Source: Bryobacteraceae bacterium (GTDB lineage Bacteria; Acidobacteriota; Terriglobia; Bryobacterales; Bryobacteraceae). Taken from it: 64,000 nucleotides of DNA. The position numbers and the translations under genes were made by a program. The stretch covers positions 3,472,001 through 3,536,000 of the forward strand of contig BPGE01000001.1 of the NCBI GenBank assembly GCA_026002875.1, given 5' to 3'. Positions 10,639 to 18,607 of the stretch are shown piece by piece. The notes beneath the pieces were generated by a model. The model made no database searches and was not told the DNA's origin. It worked only from the letters and a program-made list of their open reading frames with translations. Positions within the stretch are counted from its first letter, which is position 1, and each line of letters begins with the position of its first letter.

Positions 10639-11727
10639 ATGACAACCGGGAGTCAACACCGTTACGCCCTCATTTTGGCCGGAGGCCGCGGCACCCGCTT
10701 CTGGCCGCGCAGCCGCCGCGCGAACGCCAAACAGGTGCTCGACCTCACCGGCGCCGGACCGCTGATCCGCCTCACGGTCGACCGGCTGCTGCCGCTCGTG
10801 CCCGCGGACAACATCCTGGTGCTGACTTCGGCCGAGCTGTGCGGCGCCGTGCGCCGCCTGCTCCCGGACGTGCCCGCCCGGCAGATCCTGGCCGAGCCCG
10901 CCGGCCGCAACACGGCGCCGGCCATCGCGCTGGGCGCGAAGATCCTGCTCGACCGCGATCCCCGGGCGGTGATGGGCGTGTTTCCCGCCGATCACCACAT
11001 CGGCCGGCCGGCGGCGTTCCGCCGGCTGGTTTCTGCGGCATGGCGCGAGGCGGCCAAAGGCAGGATGGTGCTGCTCGGGATTGAACCGCGCCGGCCGGAA
11101 ACCGGCTACGGCTACATCGAGTTTCCGAAGGATTCGTTGCAGCCCGGCTCGCTGCGGCCTGCGCCCGTGGTGCGGTTTCGCGAAAAGCCCGATGCGGCCA
11201 CGGCTCGGCGTTATCTTCGCTCGGGCAAGTACCTGTGGAATGCGGGCATCTTTTTCTGGCCCGCGGCGCTGTACATGGAACGGCTGCGCGAGTGCCTGCC
11301 GGACACGCACGGGCGGATCTCGCAGCTGCCGCCGTTCGGAAGCCGGCGCTTCGGCCGCGCTCTGGAGGAGTCCTTCCCGCACTGCGACAACATCAGCGTC
11401 GACTACGCCGTGCTCGAAAAAACCCCCGGCGTCGCCGGCTTCGCCGCAGGCGATATCGGCTGGAGCGATCTGGGCAGTTTCGAGGCCGTTTACGAACTGC
11501 TGGAAAAAGACGCCGCGGGCAACGCCTCGCGGGGAGAACTGCTGGCGCTGGACGCGCGCGGCAATTACGCCGACGCCCCCGCGAAACTGGTGGCGCTGCT
11601 GGGCGTCGAGGGTCTCGTCATCGTCGATACGCCGGATGCGCTGCTGGTGGCGCGCCGCACGCACGCGCAGCGCGTGGGCGAAATCGTGAAGGCGCTGGAG
11701 GCGCGCGGCAGGCGCGAGCTTCTCTGA
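10639..11727 (+). CDS. manC: Mannose-1-phosphate guanylyltransferase
   Basis: A 362-residue nucleotidyltransferase that makes GDP-mannose from mannose-1-phosphate and GTP. It has the N-terminal signature LILAGGRGTRFWPRSR (residues 11-26), the FREKPD motif and the family-specific NISVDYAVLEK. It lacks the C-terminal isomerase domain of bifunctional ManC/AlgA, so it is the short form. A glycosyltransferase gene follows. The start is ATG 10639. Confidence 0.93.
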   Translation: MTTGSQHRYALILAGGRGTRFWPRSRRANAKQVLDLTGAGPLIRLTVDRLLPLVPADNILVLTSAELCGAVRRLLPDVPARQILAEPAGRNTAPAIALGAKILLDRDPRAVMGVFPADHHIGRPAAFRRLVSAAWREAAKGRMVLLGIEPRRPETGYGYIEFPKDSLQPGSLRPAPVVRFREKPDAATARRYLRSGKYLWNAGIFFWPAALYMERLRECLPDTHGRISQLPPFGSRRFGRALEESFPHCDNISVDYAVLEKTPGVAGFAAGDIGWSDLGSFEAVYELLEKDAAGNASRGELLALDARGNYADAPAKLVALLGVEGLVIVDTPDALLVARRTHAQRVGEIVKALEARGRRELL

Positions 11728-11773
11728 GCGCGGAGCGAAGGCCCGCCGCAGCACCGGGCGGCGGCAGCGCCGA

Positions 11774-11808
11774 GAAAAGGGCAATTGTGTTCCTGTCCCC
11801 TTTTTTTT
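11774..11808 (+). terminator. Probable terminator of manC formed by a dispersed repeat element
   Basis: AAAAGGG (11775-11781) can pair with CCCTTTT (11798-11804) across a 16-nt loop holding AATTGTGTTCCTGTC, followed by further Ts. It is 47 nt after the manC stop. The same loop sequence occurs at 55449-55480, and a relative at 55641-55672, so this is also a member of a small repeat family. Confidence 0.6.
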
Positions 11809-11812
11809 GACA

Positions 11813-13099
11813 ATGGGGGCGTTGCCGACGGAGACCGGCCCGCTGGTACAGATCTTCGCCTTCCACTTTCCGCCGTCGAGCGCCTCCGGCGCGGCGCGTC
11901 CCGGCCGCTGGGCGAAGTATCTCCCGCAGCAGGGCATCCGCTGCCGCGTCACGGCCTGCGGCGCGCCCGGCGCGGCGGAGACTGGAACCGCGTGTTTCCT
12001 CGACCCGGACAGCGCCCGCGGCCGCTGGCGCAGAGCTCTTCCGCTCGCCCGCCTGCTGCACCGTCTGCTGCCCTACAACGAGCAGATCACGTGGCTCCCC
12101 GCCGCCCTCAGCCATGCCTGGCCGGCACAGGCCGGCAGTCCCGCGCAGGCTGTCATATCGACGTTCCCTCCGCTGGCCGCCCATCTCGCCGCGCTGCTGT
12201 TCCATCTGCGCTTCGGCGTCCCGTGGATCGCCGATTTCCGCGACCCGCTGGCAGGCAACCCGTTTCGCGACCGCCCATGGGCGCGTCCCTACGACCGCGC
12301 CATCGAGTCTCTCGTCCTGCGCCGCGCGGCCGCCGTCCTGCTCACCAACGACGCCGCCGCGGAGAAGCTCCGCCGCCGCCACCCTGAGCACGCCGCCAAG
12401 CTCCGCGTCCTGTGGAACGGCTTCGACCCGGCGGACCCGCCTGTTCTGCCCTGCCCCGCCACGCATCCCAGACGGCTCGTCCATGCCGGTTCCCTGTATG
12501 GCCCGCGGCGCCCTTCGTCCCTGCTCCGGGCGCTGACCCTTCTGCTCGATGCCGGAAAGCTGCGCGCCGCTGACTGGCGCATCGAGTTCATCGGCCCCCA
12601 TGAGGAGTCGAGCTTCGCGGATTGCCAGGCTGCGCTCGATCGGCTCCGCGCCGCCGGTCTGGTGGAAATCCGCGGCGGACTGCGTCCGAAGGCGGAGCTT
12701 GATGCGGCCATGGCCGCCGCCTCCATCCTGCTGCTGCTGGATCTGACCGGGGAACGGGAATCGGTGCAGGTTCCGGCGAAACTGTTCGACTACGTGCGCA
12801 CGGGTCTGCCCGTGCTGGCATGGTCGCCGCAGGGCTCGCCCACGCGGCGCGTGCTGGAGCGGTCAGGCGTGGCGAGCCTTGTTTTCGCTCCGGACGATTC
12901 CGACGCGAGCGTAGCGCAACGGCTGGGCGCATGGCTGGACAATCCACCCGCCCCGGCGCAGCCTTCCGCCTGGTTTCTGGAGACGTTCGACGGCGCGCGG
13001 CAGGCAGGCTGGCTGGCGGATCTGATCCGCAGCATCGCCGCGGCGCCTGACGCCGGTTCTGCATCCGGAGACCGGGCGGCGGCATCCGGAAATCTGTGA
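11813..13099 (+). CDS. GT-B glycosyltransferase
   Basis: A 428-residue protein with features of family 4-like GT-B enzymes: an N-terminal region beginning VQIFAFHFPPSSASGAARP, the mid-protein WIADFRDPL, an inter-domain LVHAGSLYGPRR, and a C-terminal nucleotide-sugar-binding part with VQVPAKLFDYVRTG and an acidic stretch. It probably builds a surface polysaccharide, and the adjacent manC makes GDP-mannose a plausible donor. ATG 11813 directly follows the T-rich repeat and has no ribosome binding site, so the start could be further downstream. Confidence 0.8.
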   Translation: MGALPTETGPLVQIFAFHFPPSSASGAARPGRWAKYLPQQGIRCRVTACGAPGAAETGTACFLDPDSARGRWRRALPLARLLHRLLPYNEQITWLPAALSHAWPAQAGSPAQAVISTFPPLAAHLAALLFHLRFGVPWIADFRDPLAGNPFRDRPWARPYDRAIESLVLRRAAAVLLTNDAAAEKLRRRHPEHAAKLRVLWNGFDPADPPVLPCPATHPRRLVHAGSLYGPRRPSSLLRALTLLLDAGKLRAADWRIEFIGPHEESSFADCQAALDRLRAAGLVEIRGGLRPKAELDAAMAAASILLLLDLTGERESVQVPAKLFDYVRTGLPVLAWSPQGSPTRRVLERSGVASLVFAPDDSDASVAQRLGAWLDNPPAPAQPSAWFLETFDGARQAGWLADLIRSIAAAPDAGSASGDRAAASGNL

Positions 13100-13578
13100 A
13101 GCTGCTGTTCGTGTGTCTGTTCGCGGTGACTCTTGCGGCGAACCCGCTGCCGCGGGCCGAAGGCGAGTCCCTCACCGGCCAGAAGGCCCTGCTGCCGGAC
13201 GCCTGGCGGGGACAGACGGCCGTCGTCGTGTGGAGCTTCACGCGCGAAGCTGGCGAGCAGGTGGAGAAGTGGGTCGCCCCGTTGGCCCGCGATCGCGTGA
13301 ATGTTTACAGCGCAGCCGTGATCGAGGCCGCCCCCCGCATGATCCGCCCCATGATCCGCGCCAGCATGCGCCGCGCCTCCCCCCAGCCTTTCCACGAACG
13401 TTTCATCTGCATCACGCGCGGCGAAAAAGAACTGCGCCAGGCGCTGAATGTGCGCAACGACAAAATTCCTTACCTGACCATCGTCAACCCGGAAGGCGCC
13501 GTGGTCTGGCAGCACGCCGGTCCTTACAGCGAGACGGCTCTGGCCGAGCTGATGCGCCAGTTCCAGCAGGCGCAGTGA
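13096..13578 (+). CDS. Exported thioredoxin-like protein of unknown function
   Basis: A 160-residue protein with a signal peptide (residues 1-15) and a thioredoxin-like ending (KIPYLTIVNPEGAVVWQHAG, about 125-144) but no CxxC active site. GTG 13096 overlaps the stop of the glycosyltransferase (GTGA). The layout VVWSFTREAGEQV followed by a helix is loosely reminiscent of Atp10-type or DUF4174-type folds; this is a weak resemblance. The function is unknown. Confidence 0.7.
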   Translation: MKLLFVCLFAVTLAANPLPRAEGESLTGQKALLPDAWRGQTAVVVWSFTREAGEQVEKWVAPLARDRVNVYSAAVIEAAPRMIRPMIRASMRRASPQPFHERFICITRGEKELRQALNVRNDKIPYLTIVNPEGAVVWQHAGPYSETALAELMRQFQQAQ

Positions 13579-13608
13579 CGCGCCCTCCCCGCGCGGCCGC
13601 ATTGATGG

Positions 13609-13614
13609 TATCGT
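13609..13614 (+). promoter_or_regulatory. -10-like element close to the start (possible leaderless mRNA)
   Basis: TATCGT ends 8 nt before ATG 13623; no clear ribosome binding site intervenes. The spacing matches the other cases in the window. Confidence 0.35.
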
Positions 13615-13622
13615 CACTAGGT

Positions 13623-14225
13623 ATGAACAAGGCCGCATTGCTGTGCTCCCTGCTGCTGCTTTCCGCCTGCCAGGCGCAGACTCTCAGCCAGGGGGAGCGC
13701 GACTTCGCCCTGAGCGCCCTGCACGGGTCCCGCAAGCTGTTTCTGGACTCCGTAGCCGGGCTGAGCGAGGCCCAGTTGAAGTGGAAGCCGGATGCGAAGA
13801 CGTGGTCGGTGATGGAGGTGGCCGAGCACATCGTGGCGAGCGAGGAGTTCATCGCCGGTCAGGCGCAGAAGGCCCTGCAGTCTCCCGCGGATCCCTCGAA
13901 GAAGCAGCCGAAGCCGCGGGAAATGGACGCAAAGATCCTGGCGGGCGTCGTTGATCGCAGCCAGAAGGCTCAGGCGCCGGAAGGCCTGGCGCCGAAAGGG
14001 CGGTTCCGCTCGATTGCCGAACTGACGGCGGAATTCCGCAAGCTGCGGGACCGCAACATCGCCTTCGTGCGCGAAACCCAGCAGGATCTGCGGTCGCACT
14101 TCGCCCCGTCTCCGATGGGGGATCTTGATGTGCTGCAGTGGTACATCTTCATGGCGGGGCACACGGAGCGCCATGTAGCCCAGATCCAGGAAGTGAAGTC
14201 GAACCCCGGCTTCCCGAAGAAGTAG
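13623..14225 (+). CDS. DinB-family putative lipoprotein
   Basis: A 200-residue protein with a lipobox-type signal (LLLLSAC, Cys16) followed by a DinB four-helix bundle. The expected metal-binding histidines are visible: WSVMEVAEHI (His69) and the pair in AGHTERHVAQIQE near the C-terminus. DinB proteins bind a divalent metal; some are thiol-dependent transferases, many are uncharacterised. ATG 13623 was preferred to ATG 13605 because the signal peptide then starts normally. It converges with nusB, 11 nt away. Confidence 0.8.
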   Translation: MNKAALLCSLLLLSACQAQTLSQGERDFALSALHGSRKLFLDSVAGLSEAQLKWKPDAKTWSVMEVAEHIVASEEFIAGQAQKALQSPADPSKKQPKPREMDAKILAGVVDRSQKAQAPEGLAPKGRFRSIAELTAEFRKLRDRNIAFVRETQQDLRSHFAPSPMGDLDVLQWYIFMAGHTERHVAQIQEVKSNPGFPKK

Positions 14226-14236
14226 CGTCAGCGCGG

Positions 14237-14701
14237 TCAGCCGGACTGCGCGGCGGTCTCGGGAAACAGGGATTTCCGGATCGCGTCCAGCACGCCGTTC
14301 AGGAAGGGAATCGCCTCTTCGCCCGTGTAGCGGCGCGCCAGCTCAAGCGCCTCGTCGATGACGACCGGCGGCGGCGTGCCGATGTCGCGCATTTCGTAAA
14401 CGGCCATGCGGAGGATGCAGCGGTCGACGCGCGGCATGCGCTCCAGACGCCAGTGCTCGGCGTGTTCGGCGATCTTGGCGTCCAGAGAAGCGAGGTTTGC
14501 GCAAGTCCCCTTGGCGAGGGTTTCCATGAAGGCGTCCAGCTCGGGGTCGCGGACAACATCCTCGCCGGATTCTTCCTCGCGCTCGGCGAAGTAGAGGTGG
14601 TCGTTGAAGATCTGCATCGCCTCCTCGACAGGCATGCCGCACAGATCGCACATGTAGAGGATCTGCAGGGTACGCTGACGGGACTTGCGCCGTGCGGGCA
14701 T
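14237..14701 (-). CDS. nusB: Transcription antitermination factor NusB
   Basis: A 154-residue all-helical RNA-binding protein. The N-terminal arginine-rich RRKSRQRTLQILYMCD and the C-terminal VIDEALELARRYTGEEAIPFLNGVLD match NusB. It acts with NusE (S10) at boxA sites in rRNA antitermination. It is 3 nt downstream of ribH, a very common bacterial pairing, and the two are probably co-transcribed. Confidence 0.95.
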   Translation of the reverse strand: MPARRKSRQRTLQILYMCDLCGMPVEEAMQIFNDHLYFAEREEESGEDVVRDPELDAFMETLAKGTCANLASLDAKIAEHAEHWRLERMPRVDRCILRMAVYEMRDIGTPPPVVIDEALELARRYTGEEAIPFLNGVLDAIRKSLFPETAAQSG

Positions 14702-14704
14702 CGC

Positions 14705-15184
14705 TCAACCCAACTGGCGGAGGCTGCGGAGCAGGTTGGCCATTTCCACGGCGGTCATGGCGGCTTCGTAGCCCTTGTTGCCGCCCTTCGCCCCAGCCCG
14801 GTCGATCGCCTGTTCCAGCGTGTTGGTGGTGAGCACGCCGAAGGCGACCGGAACGCCGGTCTCCATCGAAACCTGGGCCAGGCCCTTGGCCGCTTCGGCG
14901 GCGATGTAGTCGAAGTGCGGTGTTTCGCCCCGGATCACCGCGCCCAGGCAGACGATGGCGTCAAAGCGCTTCTGCCGCGCCAGGACGGAGGCCGCCGCAG
15001 GCATCTCCCACGAGCCGGGCACGCGGACAATCTCGATATCCGCCTCCGCGGCGCCCGTGCGCTGCAAGGCGTCGAGGGCGCCCGCCAGCAGCCGCTCCGT
15101 CACGAAGCTGTTGAACCGGCTCACAATGAGCGCGAACCTCAGCCCGCGCGCATCCAGTTGTCCCTCAAAGACCTTGTGCGCCAT
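14705..15184 (-). CDS. ribH: 6,7-dimethyl-8-ribityllumazine synthase
   Basis: The 159-residue penultimate enzyme of riboflavin synthesis condenses 5-amino-6-ribitylaminouracil with dihydroxybutanone phosphate. Conserved elements are visible: [13 protein letters not shown] (substrate binding), [25 protein letters not shown] and [15 protein letters not shown], including the catalytic His of the GETPHFDY segment. No other rib genes are nearby; nusB follows. Confidence 0.97.
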   Translation of the reverse strand: MAHKVFEGQLDARGLRFALIVSRFNSFVTERLLAGALDALQRTGAAEADIEIVRVPGSWEMPAAASVLARQKRFDAIVCLGAVIRGETPHFDYIAAEAAKGLAQVSMETGVPVAFGVLTTNTLEQAIDRAGAKGGNKGYEAAMTAVEMANLLRSLRQLG

Positions 15185-15211
15185 ATGGGATAATTCAGTT
15201 AGCCTCCCTTC

Positions 15212-15217
15212 TATTAC
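15212..15217 (+). promoter_or_regulatory. -10-like element close to the lepA start (possible leaderless mRNA)
   Basis: TATTAC ends 8 nt before ATG 15226; no ribosome binding site is visible between them. It is the weakest member of the set (its final base is C). Confidence 0.3.
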
Positions 15218-15225
15218 AGCACAGC

Positions 15226-17040
<1,815 letters not shown>

Positions 17041-17085
17041 GGTTTTTCCGGCGAAAGTACTAGGTAGAAAATCTGCGTACTCCTG

Positions 17086-17115
17086 TTGTCCCAAGGGGGA
17101 TATCCCCGCTAGAAT
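17086..17115 (+). promoter_or_regulatory. Promoter with a palindromic operator-like spacer
   Basis: TTGTCC (17086-17091) and TAGAAT (17110-17115) are 18 nt apart. The spacer holds a perfect 12-bp palindrome GGGGATATCCCC (17096-17107), a position where a bound repressor or MerR-type regulator would control transcription. It lies about 48 nt upstream of the ATG of the interrupted PEP-CTERM gene. Confidence 0.5.
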
Positions 17116-17162
17116 GCCAGCATTAGCCCGCGAGGGCGAAGTGCCAAGAGGTATGTGTACAT

Positions 17163-17927
17163 ATGGTTCTCAGAGTCGCACGGACCGCAGTTGCGCTGGT
17201 GGTGCTGGCCACAGCGTGATGGGGGATTCAGATCCCGATTACTTCATACAACGTCGGAAGGCTGAGTACAGGAATCTCAGATCTGACAGGCAATCCCGTT
17301 GCGGCGGGAGCTAACGAAGACAGTTGGGTTTTTTACACCGGCACCACTGCATCAACGGCCTATGTGGTTCGGAGCGACCGCTCGCCTCTCGGCACGCCGC
17401 CAATATGGGCGGCGAACGACACATCCTCCCAATGGATCTCGCCAACGCAGCAGAATTATACGGGCCAAGGCGGGGGGTGCTGTGCCCTGCCGACGTCGAC
17501 TCTGACAAGTTACACGGCGGCCCTGACATTCACGATCCCTTCCATGACCAACCCGCCGAACCTGCCGCAGTGGTGGCTGGTGATGTCAGGGCTCGTATGG
17601 GGCGATGACCAGGTGACGGGGTTCGCCCTGTACCCGGGGGCAACGCCTGCAGGCACGCCGGTCTACAGCTATTCCTACAGCTCGCCGTTTCCGAGCCCCG
17701 TGACGCCGCAATCTTTTTCGCTGCAGAGGTGGGTTCAGCCGGACCAGCAGTACACGCTGGCCTTCTTCCTTCAGAACACGTCCGGCACGGTGACAGGCTT
17801 CCGCCTGCAGATAAACGAGGCCTACGTCACGCCCGAACCCGGCGCGTGGGCGCTGATGCTGACCGCCGGCGCGGGGCTGGCGTTCGCCTCATGGCGGCGC
17901 CGCAGGGCGAAGAAGCCGCAGACCTAG
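17163..17927 (+). pseudogene. PEP-CTERM sorting-domain protein interrupted by an in-frame TGA
   Basis: Reading from ATG 17163 gives a signal peptide (MVLRVARTAVALVVLATA), then TGA at 17217-17219. The same frame then stays open for 235 codons, with sensible extracellular sequence (WGIQIPITSYNVGRLS onward), and ends in a typical exosortase-sorting tail: TPEPGAWALM, a hydrophobic helix and RRRRAKK. The stop falls exactly at the signal-peptide end. It may be a nonsense mutation, a sequencing error or read-through; GTG 17364 could start a protein lacking the signal. The mature part has no recognised domain. Confidence 0.75.
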
Positions 17928-18004
17928 TCGGTTTTCCTCAAACATAATCTCTGCCCATTCGCAGGTTGCATCGTCCGTGGTGCGCCCGGACGGACTCGCA
18001 GCGC

Positions 18005-18532
18005 GGTTCAGAGCCGCGAGTGAAGCGGTCCGAAGGACCGCGAGAACGAGCGGTCCTGGCGTGGCCCCGTGCGGGTGACCGCTCACTTTCGGCGGCTTAC
18101 GCCGCCTTCGTTCGCGGCTCTGACAAGCGCCATCCACGCGGGTTCAGAGCCGCGAGTGAAGCGGTCCGAAGGACCGCGAGAACGAGCGGTCCTGGCGTGG
18201 CCCCGTGCGGGTGACCGCTCACTTTCGGCGGCTTACGCCGCCTTCGTTCGCGGCTCTGACAAGCGCCATCCACGCGGGTTCAGAGCCGCGAGTGAAGCGG
18301 TCCGAAGGACCGCGAGAACGAGCGGTCCTGGCGTGGCCCCGTGCGGGTGACCGCTCACTTTCGGCGGCTTACGCCGCCTTCGTTCGCGGCTCTGACAAGC
18401 GCCATCCACGCGGGTTCAGAGCCGCGAGTGAAGCGGTCCGAAGGACCGCGAGAACGAGCGGTCCTAACGTGGCCCCGTGCGGGTGACCGCTCACTTTCGG
18501 GCGCTTCCGCGCCCTTCGTTCGCGGCTCTGAC
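18005..18532. repeat. Four tandem 136-bp structured repeats
   Basis: Copies start at 18005, 18141, 18277 and 18413, exactly 136 bp apart; copies 1-3 are almost identical, and the last ends at 18532 without the 16-bp linker. Each unit is closed by TCAGAGCCGCGA/TCGCGGCTCTGA (12 bp) and contains three inner hairpins: GCGGTCC-gaa-GGACCGC, GAGCGGTC/GACCGCTC, and GGCGGC-ttac-GCCGCC. In copy 4 the last hairpin is GGGCGC-ttcc-GCGCCC, changed on both arms. It fills the space between two convergent genes. Apparent 93-residue reading frames in it are by-products of the repeat. Confidence 0.9.
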
Positions 18533-18603
18533 TCTGCGGCTTCGCCGCCTTCAGTCGCGGCACCGGTTCCGCCGCTGACGCGGCCTTCGTGCGCGTCACC
18601 GAC
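18533..18603. repeat. Degenerate hairpin tail of the tandem array
   Basis: Further short hairpins such as GCGGC-ttc-GCCGC (18536-18548) and CCGC-tga-CGCGG-like pieces repeat the motif style CTTCgttcGCGG. They look like decayed or partial arms of the array, ending just before the stop of the convergent barrel gene. Confidence 0.45.
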
Positions 18604-18607
18604 CGGA

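Noticed and set aside
17217-17219. Selenocysteine codon
   Set aside because: The TGA is inside a signal peptide end, no Cys/Sec site is expected there, and no selenocysteine insertion hairpin was recognised. A nonsense mutation is simpler.
18005-18124. tRNA or tmRNA gene because of the cloverleaf topology
   Set aside because: Stem lengths, lack of an anticodon-like loop, no T-loop consensus and no CCA context argue against it.
18069-18486. Three identical 93-residue frames in the tandem repeat region
   Set aside because: They arise because the 136-bp unit has no stop in one frame. The constraint visible is on base pairing, not on protein.
18005-18532. CRISPR array
   Set aside because: Units are 136 bp, nearly identical throughout, with no variable spacers and no cas genes nearby.
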